In this document: piece after piece, positions 45,330 through 57,300 of the stretch
Layout of the letters: each line of letters starts with the position of its first letter
How positions within the stretch are numbered: the stretch's first letter is position 1
NCBI GenBank assembly: GCA_051453625.1
Contig: JBOZIK010000001.1
Coordinates: forward strand, 5,462,695 to 5,526,694
Direction: 5' to 3'
Length of the DNA stretch: 64,000 nucleotides
Source: Welwitschia mirabilis
Taxonomy: Eukaryota; Gnetophyta; Gnetopsida; Welwitschiales
The notes under the pieces: model-generated
Told to the model about the DNA's origin: nothing
The model's database searches: none
Seen by the model: the letters and a program-made list of their open reading frames with translations, nothing else
Position numbers and translations under genes: made by a program

Positions 45330-46915
45330 TGATAACATGTAAAAATTAATATTTAGATCAAGTATTTTAGGCTAATTTATCTTAGTAAAGATATTTAATT
45401 AATCAATTTTATCATGAAATTATGTATTTCTTTAGTTTTATCATATATTATGAAGTTACGCATCTTTGCATGATAAATTTAGGTACTTAATAGCATAATG
45501 AAGTATTATGTCAAATCAGCTCTAAACTGTCATGCTAGACTTATCATGGAATGACATATGGTAGGAACTTTTGGGCCATATTAGTTGTTGCATTGTAATT
45601 AGCTAAGATCCTCAAAGACACCTAGTATGAACATGGTGGATATGTGGTGATGATGTAGTAAACACATAGTAGTAAGTTAGTAGTGTAGTGGCAACCATTA
45701 CTAATGTTACACATGGTGATGGTATCAAAACAAATGGTGCTATTATTAATTGGAAGGTTTTGGACAAAGGACCACAATGTTAAAGAAATCATGATGATTT
45801 TCTATCAAATGGTAAAAGATAAATGTGCACCTAATGCTATAAAATGAAGCTCCCATAAATGCTAAATGATGAACTTCTACAAGACAAAGATTTACCTAAT
45901 GTTATAAGCTAAGGATTCTTTACCTCAACTTGAAGCTCCAAGACAAAATCTAATCTACCTAATGCTAAATGATGAAGATTCTATCTAATCCTATAAGACA
46001 AAGTTCATTCACCTCACCTTTCACTACAAGCCAATAAACCCACCTATCAACTTTCTTGGCTTCACTTATAAAAGGGCCTTAATGCTTCTCATTATAACAT
46101 CACTTCCTCATTGCTTAAAGTTCTATTATAACTTGGCATAGTCTTTAAGATGATGTCTTACTAAGTTTCTTTTGAAGTGGGATAGCCTTGATTTTGTACT
46201 TCATAATGCCTATTTCTTGTAATGTAAGGCAATTTATTTTGTTTTATGTTAGTAAAGTTAGTTTACTTTTTTTTTTTTTTTTATTTTAAGTGTGCACTAC
46301 TTCATACTTAAAATGCTTGATTAGAAGATATGAAAATTTTAAGTTATATCTATTGGGTGGGTTCTTATATTTACTTAGCTAGTAGTAGTTAAAACTATTT
46401 GATGTTTTTTAGGCTTAAATCCCTCTCTGTCATACCTATATTTGAAATAAACATTATGCTAAGTAATATAAAGGATTCCACCAACACTTATGTAGTGAAT
46501 GATATTATTCCATCATCATCTAGACTTTGGCTAAGAAAAGATTTAGTGCAAGTAATTGTTGTATATTCTAGAATTAAAGTTTCATGTAAAAATAATGTGG
46601 ACTAGATTATATTATTAGTTCATTTCTACTTTTGTCAATTGTTTAATGATATCTTATATTTGATTTTATATTATTTGCCTTTTATTTTGTAACTCTTTAT
46701 GTGCTAACTAGTCTAAGCTAATCATATTCATCCCTACAAATATAATGATAGTAGGTACTACATGGTTAATTGGATAAGGTGACCATTGTATCAATTTTTT
46801 ACATCATTGTTAAGGATTATGGTATCATACATTTTTATTAGTAGCACATAATAAGTTTTCTAAATATTAATTTTAGATAGTTGCATTTTCATTTCTCTTT
46901 TCTTTCATTTCTAGT
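45330..46915 (+). repeat. Gypsy-2 5' LTR (Athila-like family)
   Basis: It starts tgataacatgtaaaaattaa, against tgttaacacataaaaattga at 4385 and tgtttacatgacaaaattaa at 29764. Inside, repeated ctaatgctataa-like words (about 45830-45990) and a TATA-like cttataaaagggcc at 46065 agree with copy a. The end is inferred from the primer-binding site. A microsatellite-like T-run at 46268 is local. Confidence 0.72.
46065..46078 (+). promoter_or_regulatory. TATA-like element of the Gypsy-2 LTR
   Basis: cttataaaagggcc is the best-preserved TATA box among the LTRs here and sits at the same relative position as in copies at 5046, 20775 and 30411. Confidence 0.6.
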
Positions 46916-46917
46916 GA

Positions 46918-46936
46918 TTGGCACTTGTTATCTCCA
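46918..46936 (+). promoter_or_regulatory. Gypsy-2 primer-binding site
   Basis: ttggcacttgttatctccag resembles the Athila-type tttggcgccgttgccggg with G/A and C/T changes and one extra base. It agrees with the Element-2 site (tttggcactgttactag). Confidence 0.6.
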
Positions 46937-48079
46937 GTGTTATCCAAACTAGTTTGCTTTATTTTTATTTTTTTAGCATTCTAGTGATTGGTATTAGTTC
47001 AATCTAATGAAAACTGAATTGATTGAGATATTTTATTTTTTGTCTCTAATGATAATCAATAAAAATAATATTGCATACTTTTGTAATTAGTGTATTTTAG
47101 TGGATCTCCTTCAAGGGAAAGGCAAAGAAGGAAAAAGAGTGTAAAGAGTCTATATCGAATGTTGAATCAAACAATTTTCCTCTTCCCTTCTACTTTTAAT
47201 TTTTATTTTTTATTAAAAATAAAATATTTTTTAAAGTTAGTTTTCATTTTTAAAAGAAGAAAATGAAACATTCTTTCTTATAGTGTGTTTTCTTTATAAT
47301 TTCATTTAAAAGAAAATGGAAAAGAAAAAGAACAAGAATTCAGTAGCTAGCTATTTTTCAATTCTATTGTATAAAAGTTTTTATTAAAGAAAGAAAAAAA
47401 TTATTAGTTTATTTATAATTTATTTTACATTAGGCCATTTTAGTTTCTGTTTGATTTTTCATTTTCCTTGATCTGTCATTCAGTAGGACTTATTAGCTCT
47501 TAAACTTAGGTTTAAACCTTTCTTGTAAACCTTTAAATCTTTTTCACTCTTAGATTTCCTCTATAAAATTTTTAATTTGTATGCATTGGGCCTAAAATAA
47601 ACTTGGTTGATTAGTTAGAATTCCTTTAAGTGATAAGATAGAATCCCTATATGATCATAGGTATAATGAAGATAAAGTCTTATCCTAACCTCCATTACAA
47701 GGATTTCATGAACATACTTATAATGAATCCTTAACTTCATAAGTCCCTCAAGGTAGAAATGACCCTACATCTAATGAGAGTTTCTAGATTATCTTAAGAA
47801 TCAATGATACAACCAACCCCTATTGTAATTCTTTCCTCATCAACCTTAAAGCTAAATCTTCTTTAATAAACTTTTATATTATCATAAAGATAACCCTTCT
47901 CTAAAACTTTACCTCAAAGCCAGTCATTTTCCTAACCCTTCAATCAAAGCCAACATTTTTAATATCAACCTAGTCAAATGTATTCTTAACATCTAGCCAA
48001 TTTTATTCCTAAAGTTAATCCAATATACATAGTAACCCCCAAATCTAATAGACACTTAAGAACTATTTACAACCTTAGT
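46937..48079 (+). other. Gypsy-2 leader region
   Basis: AT-rich sequence between primer-binding site and gag. The part from about 47640 has coding-like composition (Asn, Pro and Gln codons, many CAA-to-TAA-type stops) and may be the N-terminal end of gag. I see no defined domain. Confidence 0.5.
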
Positions 48080-48690
48080 TCCTTGGCACTCCTTCTTGAA
48101 TTATGCAATCAATCATGGCATATAGGTTAGACTTTAAGCCCTTAACCATATAACTACTTTACATTTTTATGGGTTTAAATTATAGGACTCTTATTTACAT
48201 ATTAAAGACTTTGAGTGTGTTTTATCAATATTCCCCCAATTCACCAATACCATAGATGCTTTAAGGCTAGCCTTGTTTCCATTTTCTTTGAAGGATAAAG
48301 CTAATACATGGCTTTATAATCTTAAATCCTTATTAATTAGGACTTTGAATAAATGCAACAAAACCTTTATTTTGAAATTTTTCCAAAGCCACAACAGTAA
48401 TGCTATGTGATAAGAAATAATGAATTACCAATAGAAAGACTATGAAACCTTTCCATAAAATTCTAAAAAGGTTTAATGATTTATTATAGAATTTTCTGTA
48501 ACATGGTTTTAGGCCTGGTCATATGATTATCTTTTTCTATAAGGGGTTATTACTAAATAATAGGCAATTAGTTAAAATGATGAGCCAAGGTAGTTTCTCA
48601 GAAATAGACCTAAATGAGGCTTAGTAATACCTAGAATCCATAGCTAAGAGTTTAATTGGGAAAAACCATCAAAACCTTCTTAATCCCATC
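48080..48690 (+). pseudogene. Gypsy-2 gag remnant
   Basis: LALFPFSLKDKANTWLYNLK near 48261-48320 is the signature of the Retrotrans_gag domain in Athila/Tat elements. It is preceded by IKDFECVLSIFPQFTNTIDA and followed by FILKFFQSHNSN and FYKGLLLNNRQLVKMMSQGS (about 48531-48590), which correspond to the F-Y-x-G-L block. Stops are at TAA, TAG and TGA codons in otherwise collinear sequence. Confidence 0.85.
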
Positions 48691-49469
48691 ATTTAGTTAA
48701 GTATACTAGTATTTTTAAAGTTCCAAAGAACTTTAATGTAGGTAACTAAATAAATGAACTTTCAAAAATGTTAGATTCCTTTGCAACTTAGCTAATAGTT
48801 TCAAAATTAGGATGTCTAATTTTCCAACTAAATTCACATGAAATCATCGAGTGTCCTTTATATATCAAAACATAGTAAATGAATAAGTAAACATGATAGG
48901 ATAACATTCACAAAACAAAAATGACCCTTTCTCAAATCATTATAATTTCTCTTAAAAGTAGGACAATAATCCATAGTAAAGTTATTAGTCTAGAAACTCA
49001 TTTGCCTCATCTTTCTATCCTTACCCTTCATCATTAAACCCTTAAATAACTTCATCTAATTCATTGGAGATAATCTATAAAACGTTCATTAAATTATAAA
49101 TACAAACAAATCAATGACATGAATAGAGTATATGCCAACTTCAACAAATCACTACCCACATCCTTTCATTATTAAACCAACAAAAACCTAGAAAACATCC
49201 CATAGGTCCTTAACCTAATTCAAGAAAAATGAAAATGGTATAGTAAGGAGAGTTAAGAAACATCATCTTTAATGTAGAAGAAAAATAAACCAAGAAATAG
49301 AATCAAACCCATTTGGGGAAGAAAAGAGCATTCTAAAACCACTAATGAAAAGGAAATAGTAAAGGAAATAGAATAATCCTTACTTATTTTCATAAACCTT
49401 TACCATTTCCTTAATGATTAAAAATAGAAAACATCACTAGGAAATAATTAGAGGCCTTAGAAATCTTTA
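48691..49469 (+). other. Gypsy-2 gag-protease linker
   Basis: Broken frames with Lys/Asn/Glu-rich composition and no recognised domain. In the family this part is a poorly conserved linker. Confidence 0.5.
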
Positions 49470-50060
49470 AATAAGTAAAAGTTAATATTCCCTATTTAGA
49501 GGCTATCAAACAAGTATCAATTTATGAAAAGTTTCTTAAAGAGATTTTCATAGTTAAAAGAAAGATGAACATTAAAAGCAATGGTTCCTAGTGTAATTCT
49601 CATCTAAAAAGAAGAATTCTAAATGCCTAACTATTTTAAACACAATTGAATAAAGGTATCTCACTAGACTTAGAAGCTAATGTTAATTCAATTCCTTATA
49701 GTAATTATAAAGAATTACGCTTAGTAAATCTTAAAAAACTAAATTCTAGTTGCATATTACTAAAAATGCTTTAAGAACATAATTGGAAGTGATTGAAGAT
49801 GTTATTGTCAGGGTTGATAGCTATTACTTCCTTGTAGAATTTGTAGTATTAGACATGGAAACATTACCTACTTAATTAGCACTTATCATCCTTGGTAGAC
49901 CCTTTTTGACAACCTCTAATGCTATTATCAATTATAAAAATAGCTTGATGAAAATTTCATTTGGTAATATGATAATAAATATAAATATTTTCAATGCCAT
50001 GAAATTAATCCTTAGTGATGATACAATTGAACATGTGAATACAATAAAGAGTTTCATGCT
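49470..50060 (+). pseudogene. Gypsy-2 aspartic protease remnant
   Basis: YEKFLKEIFIVKRKM near 49525 is the K-F-L-K-x-x-x-x-x-K-R block ahead of the protease. EDVIVRVDSYYFLVEFVVLD (about 49795-49854) and LIILGRPFLTTSNAIINYKN (about 49885-49950) are the C-terminal strands and are still in one frame. The region that should hold the D-T/S-G triad (about 49660) is frameshifted and I do not see the motif. It continues NININIFNAMK, which also occurs in part in the left-end element. Confidence 0.85.
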
Positions 50061-50359
50061 TGATTAAGAATCCACATCTAATTAAGAATCTTTTACAACT
50101 AACTTTCATAAAGAGTAAGACTTATGAATTATCACTTAGGATGAGTCTTTAATTGAGATTTAGCCAATTTTCCACGATCTTAATAAACATTTTTATGATG
50201 TAACTCTACCTTTCTTGTATTAATTAGTTCCTAATTACCCCCTTCATAGAAAACTAAATTATTAAATCTTTTTAAGAAGTACAAATAACTCATTGATTAG
50301 ATCTTAGTAGATACTAAATACATTGACTTGAGTATTTTTGTGTAGCATATGTACCTCAA

Positions 50360-51250
50360 AGAGAATGCTAAAACTTCCTTTGAAACTTAAAGAAGAATTA
50401 ATTCAACCTTAAAGGAAGTAATGAAATACAAGATAATCAAAATCTTAGATAATGGAATTATCTATCCTATCTTTAATAGTAAATGGATAAGTATGATACA
50501 AACTATGGTTAAAACGTCTAGAGTAATCTTAATGTTGAAGGAACAAAATGAACTTATCCCTATTATGCTAGCTATAAAATGGATAATGTGCATTGACTAT
50601 AGAAAACTTAATGTGGTAACTAGAAAAGATCATTTTCTTCTCCCATTCTTTAACCAAATTCTTGAACAACTTATCAGACTTTCTTATTATTATTTTTTTC
50701 TTAGATATTCTAGTTATAATTAAATTGAAATAGCTTTTCAAGACTAAGATGAAACTAAATTTACTTATCCTTATAAAATCTTCACATGCAAATGAATTAC
50801 CTTTTGATCTTTTTAATTCTCTAATCACATTTTAATAATGCATGCTAGGAATTTTTTATAACTTATTAGATTCATATGTGAAAATATTTATGATGACTTT
50901 ACTATTTATGGGTTTAATTTCAACTAATGCCTTCATAAGTTAGAACTTTCTCTTTATAGAAGCATAAAAAAATATCTTATTTTAAACTAGGAAAAATGTC
51001 ATTTTATGTGAAAAAAGAATAGTCTTAGGTCACATCATATCTTCTTAAGGGATCTAAGTAGATCCCATTAAGGTCTCCTTAACAACTCATGTACCTACTG
51101 TACAAATCAAAAAGACATTAGAACTTTCTTAGGGCATATAAGATATTATAAGACATTTATTAGAGACTTCATTAAGATTTCCCAACCTCTTTCTGACCTT
51201 GTTAGTAAAGATGTTCCTTTTGAATAAACCAAAGAATGTCAACAAGCCTT
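50360..51250 (+). pseudogene. Gypsy-2 reverse transcriptase remnant
   Basis: MKYKIIKILDNGIIYPIFNS (from 50421) and CIDYRKLNVVTRKDHFLLPF (about 50590-50649) are textbook RT finger and palm blocks. The active site near 50890 reads E-N-I-Y-D-D-F-T-I-Y-G, so the paired aspartates of the YxDD box appear to be kept. RTFLGHIRYYKTFIRDFIKI (about 51120-51180) is the thumb block. Stops and a few frameshifts break the frame after 50723. Confidence 0.9.
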
Positions 51251-51690
51251 TTATGAACTCAAAGAAAATCTCACTATAGCATTCATTATTTAACTTCTCA
51301 ATTGGAAGTTATTATTTAAATTAATATGTGATGCTAGTAATTACATCATTGGAACTATATTAGAACAAAAAATAGATAAGAAACCAATAGTAATCTCATA
51401 TGCAAGAAAACCATTAAAAAATACTTAACTTAATTATACAATTACTAAGAAGGAAATTATATCTATAGTCTTTACACCGAAAAATTTTAGGAAGTATTTG
51501 TTAGGATTTAAGATCATTGTATATGTGGGTTACTCAACACTTAGATATGTTTTTGTTAAAATAACCTTAAAGCTTAGACTAATTTAATGGATTCTATTAC
51601 TTAATCATTTATCCTAGGGACTAAGGTTAAAAAGGGTTTTTATAATATTTTAGTTGATTACTTATTTTGTAAAACACAATAAAACTCTTA
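51250..51690 (+). pseudogene. Gypsy-2 RNase H remnant
   Basis: KLICDASNYIIGTILEQK (about 51318-51371) carries the catalytic D-A-S motif, followed by KPIVISYARKPLKNT and, after a stop, LNYTITKKEIISIVF, matching the A-S-K-x-L-x-x-x-x-x-N-Y-T-x-x-E-K-E block. FRKYLLGFKIIVYVGYSTLR near 51490 is the L-x-G-x-x-x-x-V-x-T-D-H block with the T-D-H residues changed. Confidence 0.88.
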
Positions 51691-51970
51691 CAAAATCCTC
51701 TCCATCAACGATACTTTTTTAGAGGAATATGTTTTCTTTAGCTCAGAGGCATCTTAGTTTGTTAATTTTACAAATTACTTAGTTTCTAAGAGAACTTATT
51801 CACATTGGACATTTAATGATAGGAAGAAATTACTCAGTTAAGTAAAATACTTCTTTTGAAATTTATTTAATTATTACCTTGATTAAGTTATTCATAGTTG
51901 TATCCCCTAAACTGAAATTCATGACATACTTAAACTTTACCATTCTAAAGCTTTTTGTTGTGATGTGTAT
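51691..51970 (+). pseudogene. Gypsy-2 RNase H end and integrase start, broken off
   Basis: The frame still gives IHDILKLYHSKAF near 51917-51955, the H-x-x-x-x-H start of the integrase zinc finger, then stops making family sense. The rest of integrase and the 3' LTR are not found. The break coincides with a possible inserted minus-strand LTR starting at 51956. Confidence 0.6.
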
Positions 51971-53064
51971 TTGTGCACCATTACGTCCTTGGTAAAATCA
52001 AAACTTATCAATCATAAATATAATGCATAAACACAACACACTAATATAGAATGGAGTGACCCAAATGTCATAATTTGTCAAAGGCCAAAGTAGTAAATAA
52101 GAGAGTTACTTTTTACAAATAAGTGCTTGTACCCTAATCTATAGGAATAACTTGCAATGCATGAAAGTAAAAATATAGCACACTCATGCAAAGATAATCT
52201 AGAAAAGGAAATAACAAAGCACCTAACCTAAACTAACTAAGCACAACATTGATAAAGGTTGCTCTCATAACTTAGATTACTAGAGAAACTATCAAAAAAT
52301 TAGAAGAAACATAAGCTATGAAGGTAAAAAATAATAATACATTAAAATAAAAAAAGGAAGTATTTTATATTATATTGTGAACCACATCCGTGTTATAAAG
52401 TAGTTGCATCTTAATGGAGAAAATGCTGTCCAACACCAAGGAAAGTATCTCTTTGCAACTATAAGAATGGATCACTAATCCTTTAATATCTTGTCACAAG
52501 AATTTTATATACAAATTAAGAGAATTAGAAGTTGAGGACGAGATTACTATTAATTGATATATAATCACATAAGAAAATAGACAACAAGACACAAGTAAAA
52601 CTATAATGGTTGTGCAAGAAGACACAAACACATATGTGGCATAAGTTAGGTGAATGTTTAGTGTAGATGTTACAATGGTGTTATCTAGTAGGTCATTTAG
52701 ATGATAGAAGAGATGATTCCATCTCATAATTAATCCACATTAGTTGCTAGGTTAATGACAGGTAGAATCCCTATTGGTACTATTTTCTCAGTCATCTGTA
52801 AAGCCGTCTAGATGTTGAGGTGGATGATGGCCTTTAACAAATCTTCAATCAGTGCATCAGCTTTAATCTTTTACAAGAAGTTATTTTAGAAATATAAAGT
52901 ATTTAGAATTTCTCAAAATACTATAAATCATCATGGAGATTTCATGTTTTCGTTTCTTTTACTTTATCTCTTCATTATTATAGGAATCAAGAATTTATGT
53001 ACCTATTATCTTGTAAAACCACTTCAAATATCCTATTAAATATGTATAAGTTGATAGCATAACA
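51956..53064 (-). repeat. candidate minus-strand LTR
   Basis: On the minus strand a G-run (taagtggggggcta) is followed by tgttatgctatcaactt at 53064, and sequence continues to about 51956 where it would end atcacaaca. This gives TG...CA ends, a polypurine tract on the correct side and a break in Gypsy-2 at the distal end. No second LTR copy was found in the window, so the call is provisional. Confidence 0.4.
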
Positions 53065-53078
53065 TAGCCCCCCACTTA
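53065..53078 (-). promoter_or_regulatory. polypurine tract on the minus strand
   Basis: taagtggggggcta on the minus strand lies directly upstream of the candidate LTR start. Confidence 0.5.
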
Positions 53079-53402
53079 GCCTTGTTAGTCCCTGATAAAA
53101 CCAAGTGGTAAACCATGTTTACAAGCTAAAAATCCATGTTTAAAAGCTAGCTTATTAGATAATAAAATAGCTAGGATATTTGAGAAAATTATTTTAGAAG
53201 CATTTTTAGAAATTACAAAAATACAATCTGGGTTTTAAGAAATAAAAAAACTAAACATTTCACCTGCTAGAAGCTTAGCTAGTTAGTCATCCGGGCCATT
53301 GCTCAGATAATGGAGGGGACGACAGGCTCAAAAAAGGTCTTTGAAATTTGAAATCTATGATAGAATTTTTATTTTTGTAGATAATCAGTAAATGTAACAA
53401 AA

Positions 53403-53420
53403 TAGCCTCCCCCCCACTAA
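53403..53420 (-). promoter_or_regulatory. second polypurine tract on the minus strand
   Basis: ttagtgggggggaggcta on the minus strand resembles the tract at 53065-53078, and a tgttacattt follows within a few bases. It could be a second plus-strand primer or the boundary of another LTR. Confidence 0.45.
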
Positions 53421-53760
53421 GTTAAACAGTAATAAGATAGAAAAAATTACCTAAGTAAAATTAACCCTCATTCCTAACATGTAAAAAATTAAAAGATAGA
53501 CATGAAAAATAAAATTCAAATTAGCACATTATGGTGGAAAAATAAAGTATCTATAAGATATCAAAAAAAGGTTTCTAGTACAAAAATGTATAGAAGGGAA
53601 GATACAAAATAATAATAAAAAATCATTTCCCTTGTCTACACATGATAGATTGTGATTCAACAGCTAGCTTAGGAGTAGTGGAAGAAGAAGGAGGATGCTC
53701 AGGGTCTACAGGGAAATAGAGATCCAAGGATGTGGAAATTAATCTGACCATTTCTTTGTT

Positions 53761-53817
53761 NNNNNNNNNNNNNNNNNNNNNNNNNNNNNNNNNNNNNNNN
53801 NNNNNNNNNNNNNNNNN
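53761..53817. other. assembly gap (57 N)
   Basis: A short run of N in the minus-strand ORF. The flanks show no duplicated sequence. Confidence 0.95.
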
Positions 53818-54687
53818 AGACTCTGCTAAATGGAAATAACATGCTAGAACATATTTATGATTTAATCCTTAGAGTGCTAGACTCTTCTCTCAATAGATAG
53901 GATCTTCTACTTAAATATCTACTATTTTTTATCATGTACCTATGTTCTCTGATCAAGAGCCTATATTGTTTGATCAAGTGACTAGATACCTCTATTAATG
54001 AAACCTTTGATAATCTTGATATTCTCAATTAGTAGAGCCTATATCTACTCAAGTAATGCTTCAACCACAAGTCTATGTACTTGAGATCTCTCTACCTCTT
54101 CTGAAACCTATATACTCATGCCCTATAAATAGTAAGCTGAAGTCTGTATATGTTATAGGTGCTACTTATTCAAGGGCTCTAGTATTACAAATCATTTAAA
54201 TAATGCTGAGAGGAGGCATGGATAACTAAGTGTCTAAAGCTGTCATACCTCTACTATTGATCTGAGTCTCCTCCATATAAATGTAGGAAGGTCTATCTGC
54301 TTCCCCTATCTAAAAGCTACTAATATCTATAAGTGTGCTTTCATGATGTGATTGTCATAAAAGGATGAACTAATGTTATAGATCATCTCTCTGTGTAACA
54401 TGCTATATGCTGGAGTTAGCTGAGTAATATTTACTCCCTGTTAATCAGTAGTGAGATTAACTAGAATATCTAAAATGGTGCCATATTCTTAACACTCCTT
54501 AGTCCCACTAGATAAGTGTATGTTTATATTCCCAAATCCATTAAGATCCGTGATAACTGTAAAATGGGATTAGAGAATTGCTATCTCATGATAGCAATAA
54601 TCATATCCTATAACTAACCATGAGCATCAGGTAGCCTCTTGATATGCATGGTATCACAGAACTCCCTCATCTCTAATACATAGTATG

Positions 54688-55264
54688 NNNNNNNNNNNNN
54701 NNNNNNNNNNNNNNNNNNNNNNNNNNNNNNNNNNNNNNNNNNNNNNNNNNNNNNNNNNNNNNNNNNNNNNNNNNNNNNNNNNNNNNNNNNNNNNNNNNNN
54801 NNNNNNNNNNNNNNNNNNNNNNNNNNNNNNNNNNNNNNNNNNNNNNNNNNNNNNNNNNNNNNNNNNNNNNNNNNNNNNNNNNNNNNNNNNNNNNNNNNNN
54901 NNNNNNNNNNNNNNNNNNNNNNNNNNNNNNNNNNNNNNNNNNNNNNNNNNNNNNNNNNNNNNNNNNNNNNNNNNNNNNNNNNNNNNNNNNNNNNNNNNNN
55001 NNNNNNNNNNNNNNNNNNNNNNNNNNNNNNNNNNNNNNNNNNNNNNNNNNNNNNNNNNNNNNNNNNNNNNNNNNNNNNNNNNNNNNNNNNNNNNNNNNNN
55101 NNNNNNNNNNNNNNNNNNNNNNNNNNNNNNNNNNNNNNNNNNNNNNNNNNNNNNNNNNNNNNNNNNNNNNNNNNNNNNNNNNNNNNNNNNNNNNNNNNNN
55201 NNNNNNNNNNNNNNNNNNNNNNNNNNNNNNNNNNNNNNNNNNNNNNNNNNNNNNNNNNNNNNNN
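54688..55264. other. assembly gap (577 N)
   Basis: The longest gap in the window. Open frames drawn across it are meaningless. Confidence 0.95.
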
Positions 55265-55530
55265 CTATAATCCATTAAATCTATAAATTTATTAATATCT
55301 AGTCCATGTCAGGCTTGATATAACTCATGAATTACCAAAATAATGCTCAACATGTATACTAGCTATCTGAATAATCAAGGAATGACCATTTCAATGTGGC
55401 ATATGTGTAGGCTTTGTATGCTCTAGCCATGACTCAACTAAAGGGCCTGCCTCCTACTCTACTACCTCATCCTCAACCTCAGCCTATCTAGATCTATGCA
55501 CATGGGACCTACTCAATCAAAAATACAAAA

Positions 55531-57300
55531 ATTATTATGCAAAAATAGAAAGACATATCAAAAATGTTGCTTGGATGTGCAATAGAGACCCCTGAAATCA
55601 ATTAATAAAACTATGAAAAATATTGAAAATATGTCCTGCCCTTTCTTAAAAGTTGAAATGCATCTAGAATTTCATAAACATGTGAAGAAAAATAAAAAAC
55701 ACATGAAAAATTCAAAAATGGTATTTTTAGTGAGTCTCATCTGAAGTAAAAAATTTGAAGTGCTCAAATAAAAATCTAATATAGTAAAGTTATAGAACAC
55801 ATCGAACAAATCAATTTTACCTAAAGTACCACTACGTTTTAACCTACAATTTTGGAGAAAGTAAGTGTGAAAGGTGGAAATTTAAAAATACCTTGTAAAA
55901 TCCATAAATGTTTATAACTCAAAAAATGCACAATGAAAGTCAGATCCATAAGTTCTAAATCAAAGATCATGAAAAACTGCACATTAAAAAGATAAAAAAT
56001 GGGAGAAAAAAGTGAAAAATAGTATGAGAGAGAAACATACCTCATTTTTAAAAATTTAGTCAAATCTGATGAATCTAGATACAAAATCTAGTACGAAATG
56101 TACCATAACACTGGAACAAGTTATAGTGATCATCTTATCTTAAAGGAACTAGTGAAAGTGATGAAGAAATAAGAAAAAATGAGGAAAAAGTGTTTATTCT
56201 AAAGTTTTGTTACATTATCATCTAGTCGCATTGTCTGGATTATAAAACTAGAATAACTCTTAGAAAAAAATTAGACTATCATTTGCACAGTGTCATTTGG
56301 ATAACCAGGTGGATGACAAGACATGAAACATTTTTTAAAAATAAAAATAATATCCAGAAAACTTAGGCTCATGGGGAGTGTGATTTTAGTTTATTCACTA
56401 GAACATCACCTAGTTGAACCTAAGATCCTACTCTAACAAAGCCATTTTCATCTAAATGATGAAGTAAATAAGGGTCTATTTGAGGTATTATGAATATAGA
56501 GGTTATTGCACAACTCATTATGATTGGAAATCTTGTATTTTCCATATCTATATGATCAAGTCCTTAGGTTTAGAGTGTAGAAAAAAACTATTTAAAATCA
56601 TTTCTATTTTACTTAAATCTATTCTAAAAAGGTTAACATATTTTTTATTTCATTATTTATTGACACAAACAAAGTTGGAAAAACCTAGAAAATGATTCCA
56701 CTATTGAACCTTAGACTTTTTTTTATGATATCCTACTCTAGTTCCCTTGAAAAATGTTTGTTATGAGGTCAAGCATATACTTCCCATGTTTCTAGAAATT
56801 AATATGATATTATAAAATGATACAAGTCTTAGATAATAATATACAATGTACTAGAATGTCCATGTTAATGATTTTTTACTACAATAGCATGTAGGATTCC
56901 TCAAATAATGTAATATTTCACACTGAGTAAATCTTCCACCCTTCCTTCTCTTACTAATACTATAAAATGTTCTCACTCTAAATTATGGCTGGTTGATTGA
57001 AAATCTATGAGGCCAGAGTAACCACTGGGACTTGGCAATTATTCACCAAAGATCTCTTAAAACTATTTGTTCTATATCAAATGAACTTTTTCCTTTAATA
57101 TTCTATCTTAGAGTTATCATCATTTATTAAATATATTCCTATCTAATAGAATGTTGTTGAATCAAATAATAAAGACATTATTGAAAACTAAATGGGTTTT
57201 TAGAAAGAAAATTAAATACTTAATTTTAACAATAGGATTTCACATCTCCTCTTTAACAAGATTGGATAGATATAGAACTTAAAGAGAGATATCTTATTTC
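55531..57300. other. unassigned region
   Basis: I see no recognisable gene, LTR or RNA. The stretch has a few short open frames (55839-56084 minus, 56480-56695 plus) without domain patterns. A gtcattt...gatgac motif near 56286-56320 resembles others scattered in the window. Part of 56950-57300 could belong to the organelle-derived block that follows, but I cannot show it. Confidence 0.4.

Larger units (their letters stand above)
45330..51970 (+). mobile_element. Gypsy-2: decayed Athila/Tat-like element, 5' LTR to integrase start
   Basis: The order is 5' LTR (45330 to about 46915), primer-binding site (46918), leader, gag (48080-48690), protease (49470-50060), RT (50360-51250), RNase H (51250-51690) and the first residues of the integrase zinc finger (to about 51970). 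There the coding sense breaks off at what may be a minus-strand LTR. Protease and LTR are of the same family as the left-end element and Element-2, making Gypsy-2 the nearest in-window relative that once had pol. Many single stops and several frameshifts make it inactive. Confidence 0.85.
53640..55530 (-). pseudogene. decayed minus-strand ORF of a retroelement, not identified
   Basis: Minus-strand translation from about 54670 down to 53640 shows collinear coding-like sequence with sparse stops, for example TVITDLNGFGNINIHLSSGT near 54500 and SMLHREMIYNISSSFYDNHI near 54370, ending in a Pro/Ser/Thr-rich segment (PEHPPSSSTTPK) near 53660. A 577-N gap hides the middle. Some plant Tat-type gypsy elements carry an extra ORF with a plant-transposon-like domain between integrase and 3' LTR, and position and composition would fit. 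I do not recognise the domain with confidence. Confidence 0.4.

Noticed and set aside
54673-55278. Open frames of about 200 codons on both strands
   Set aside because: They are made of N from the 577-base gap with only a few real codons at each end.
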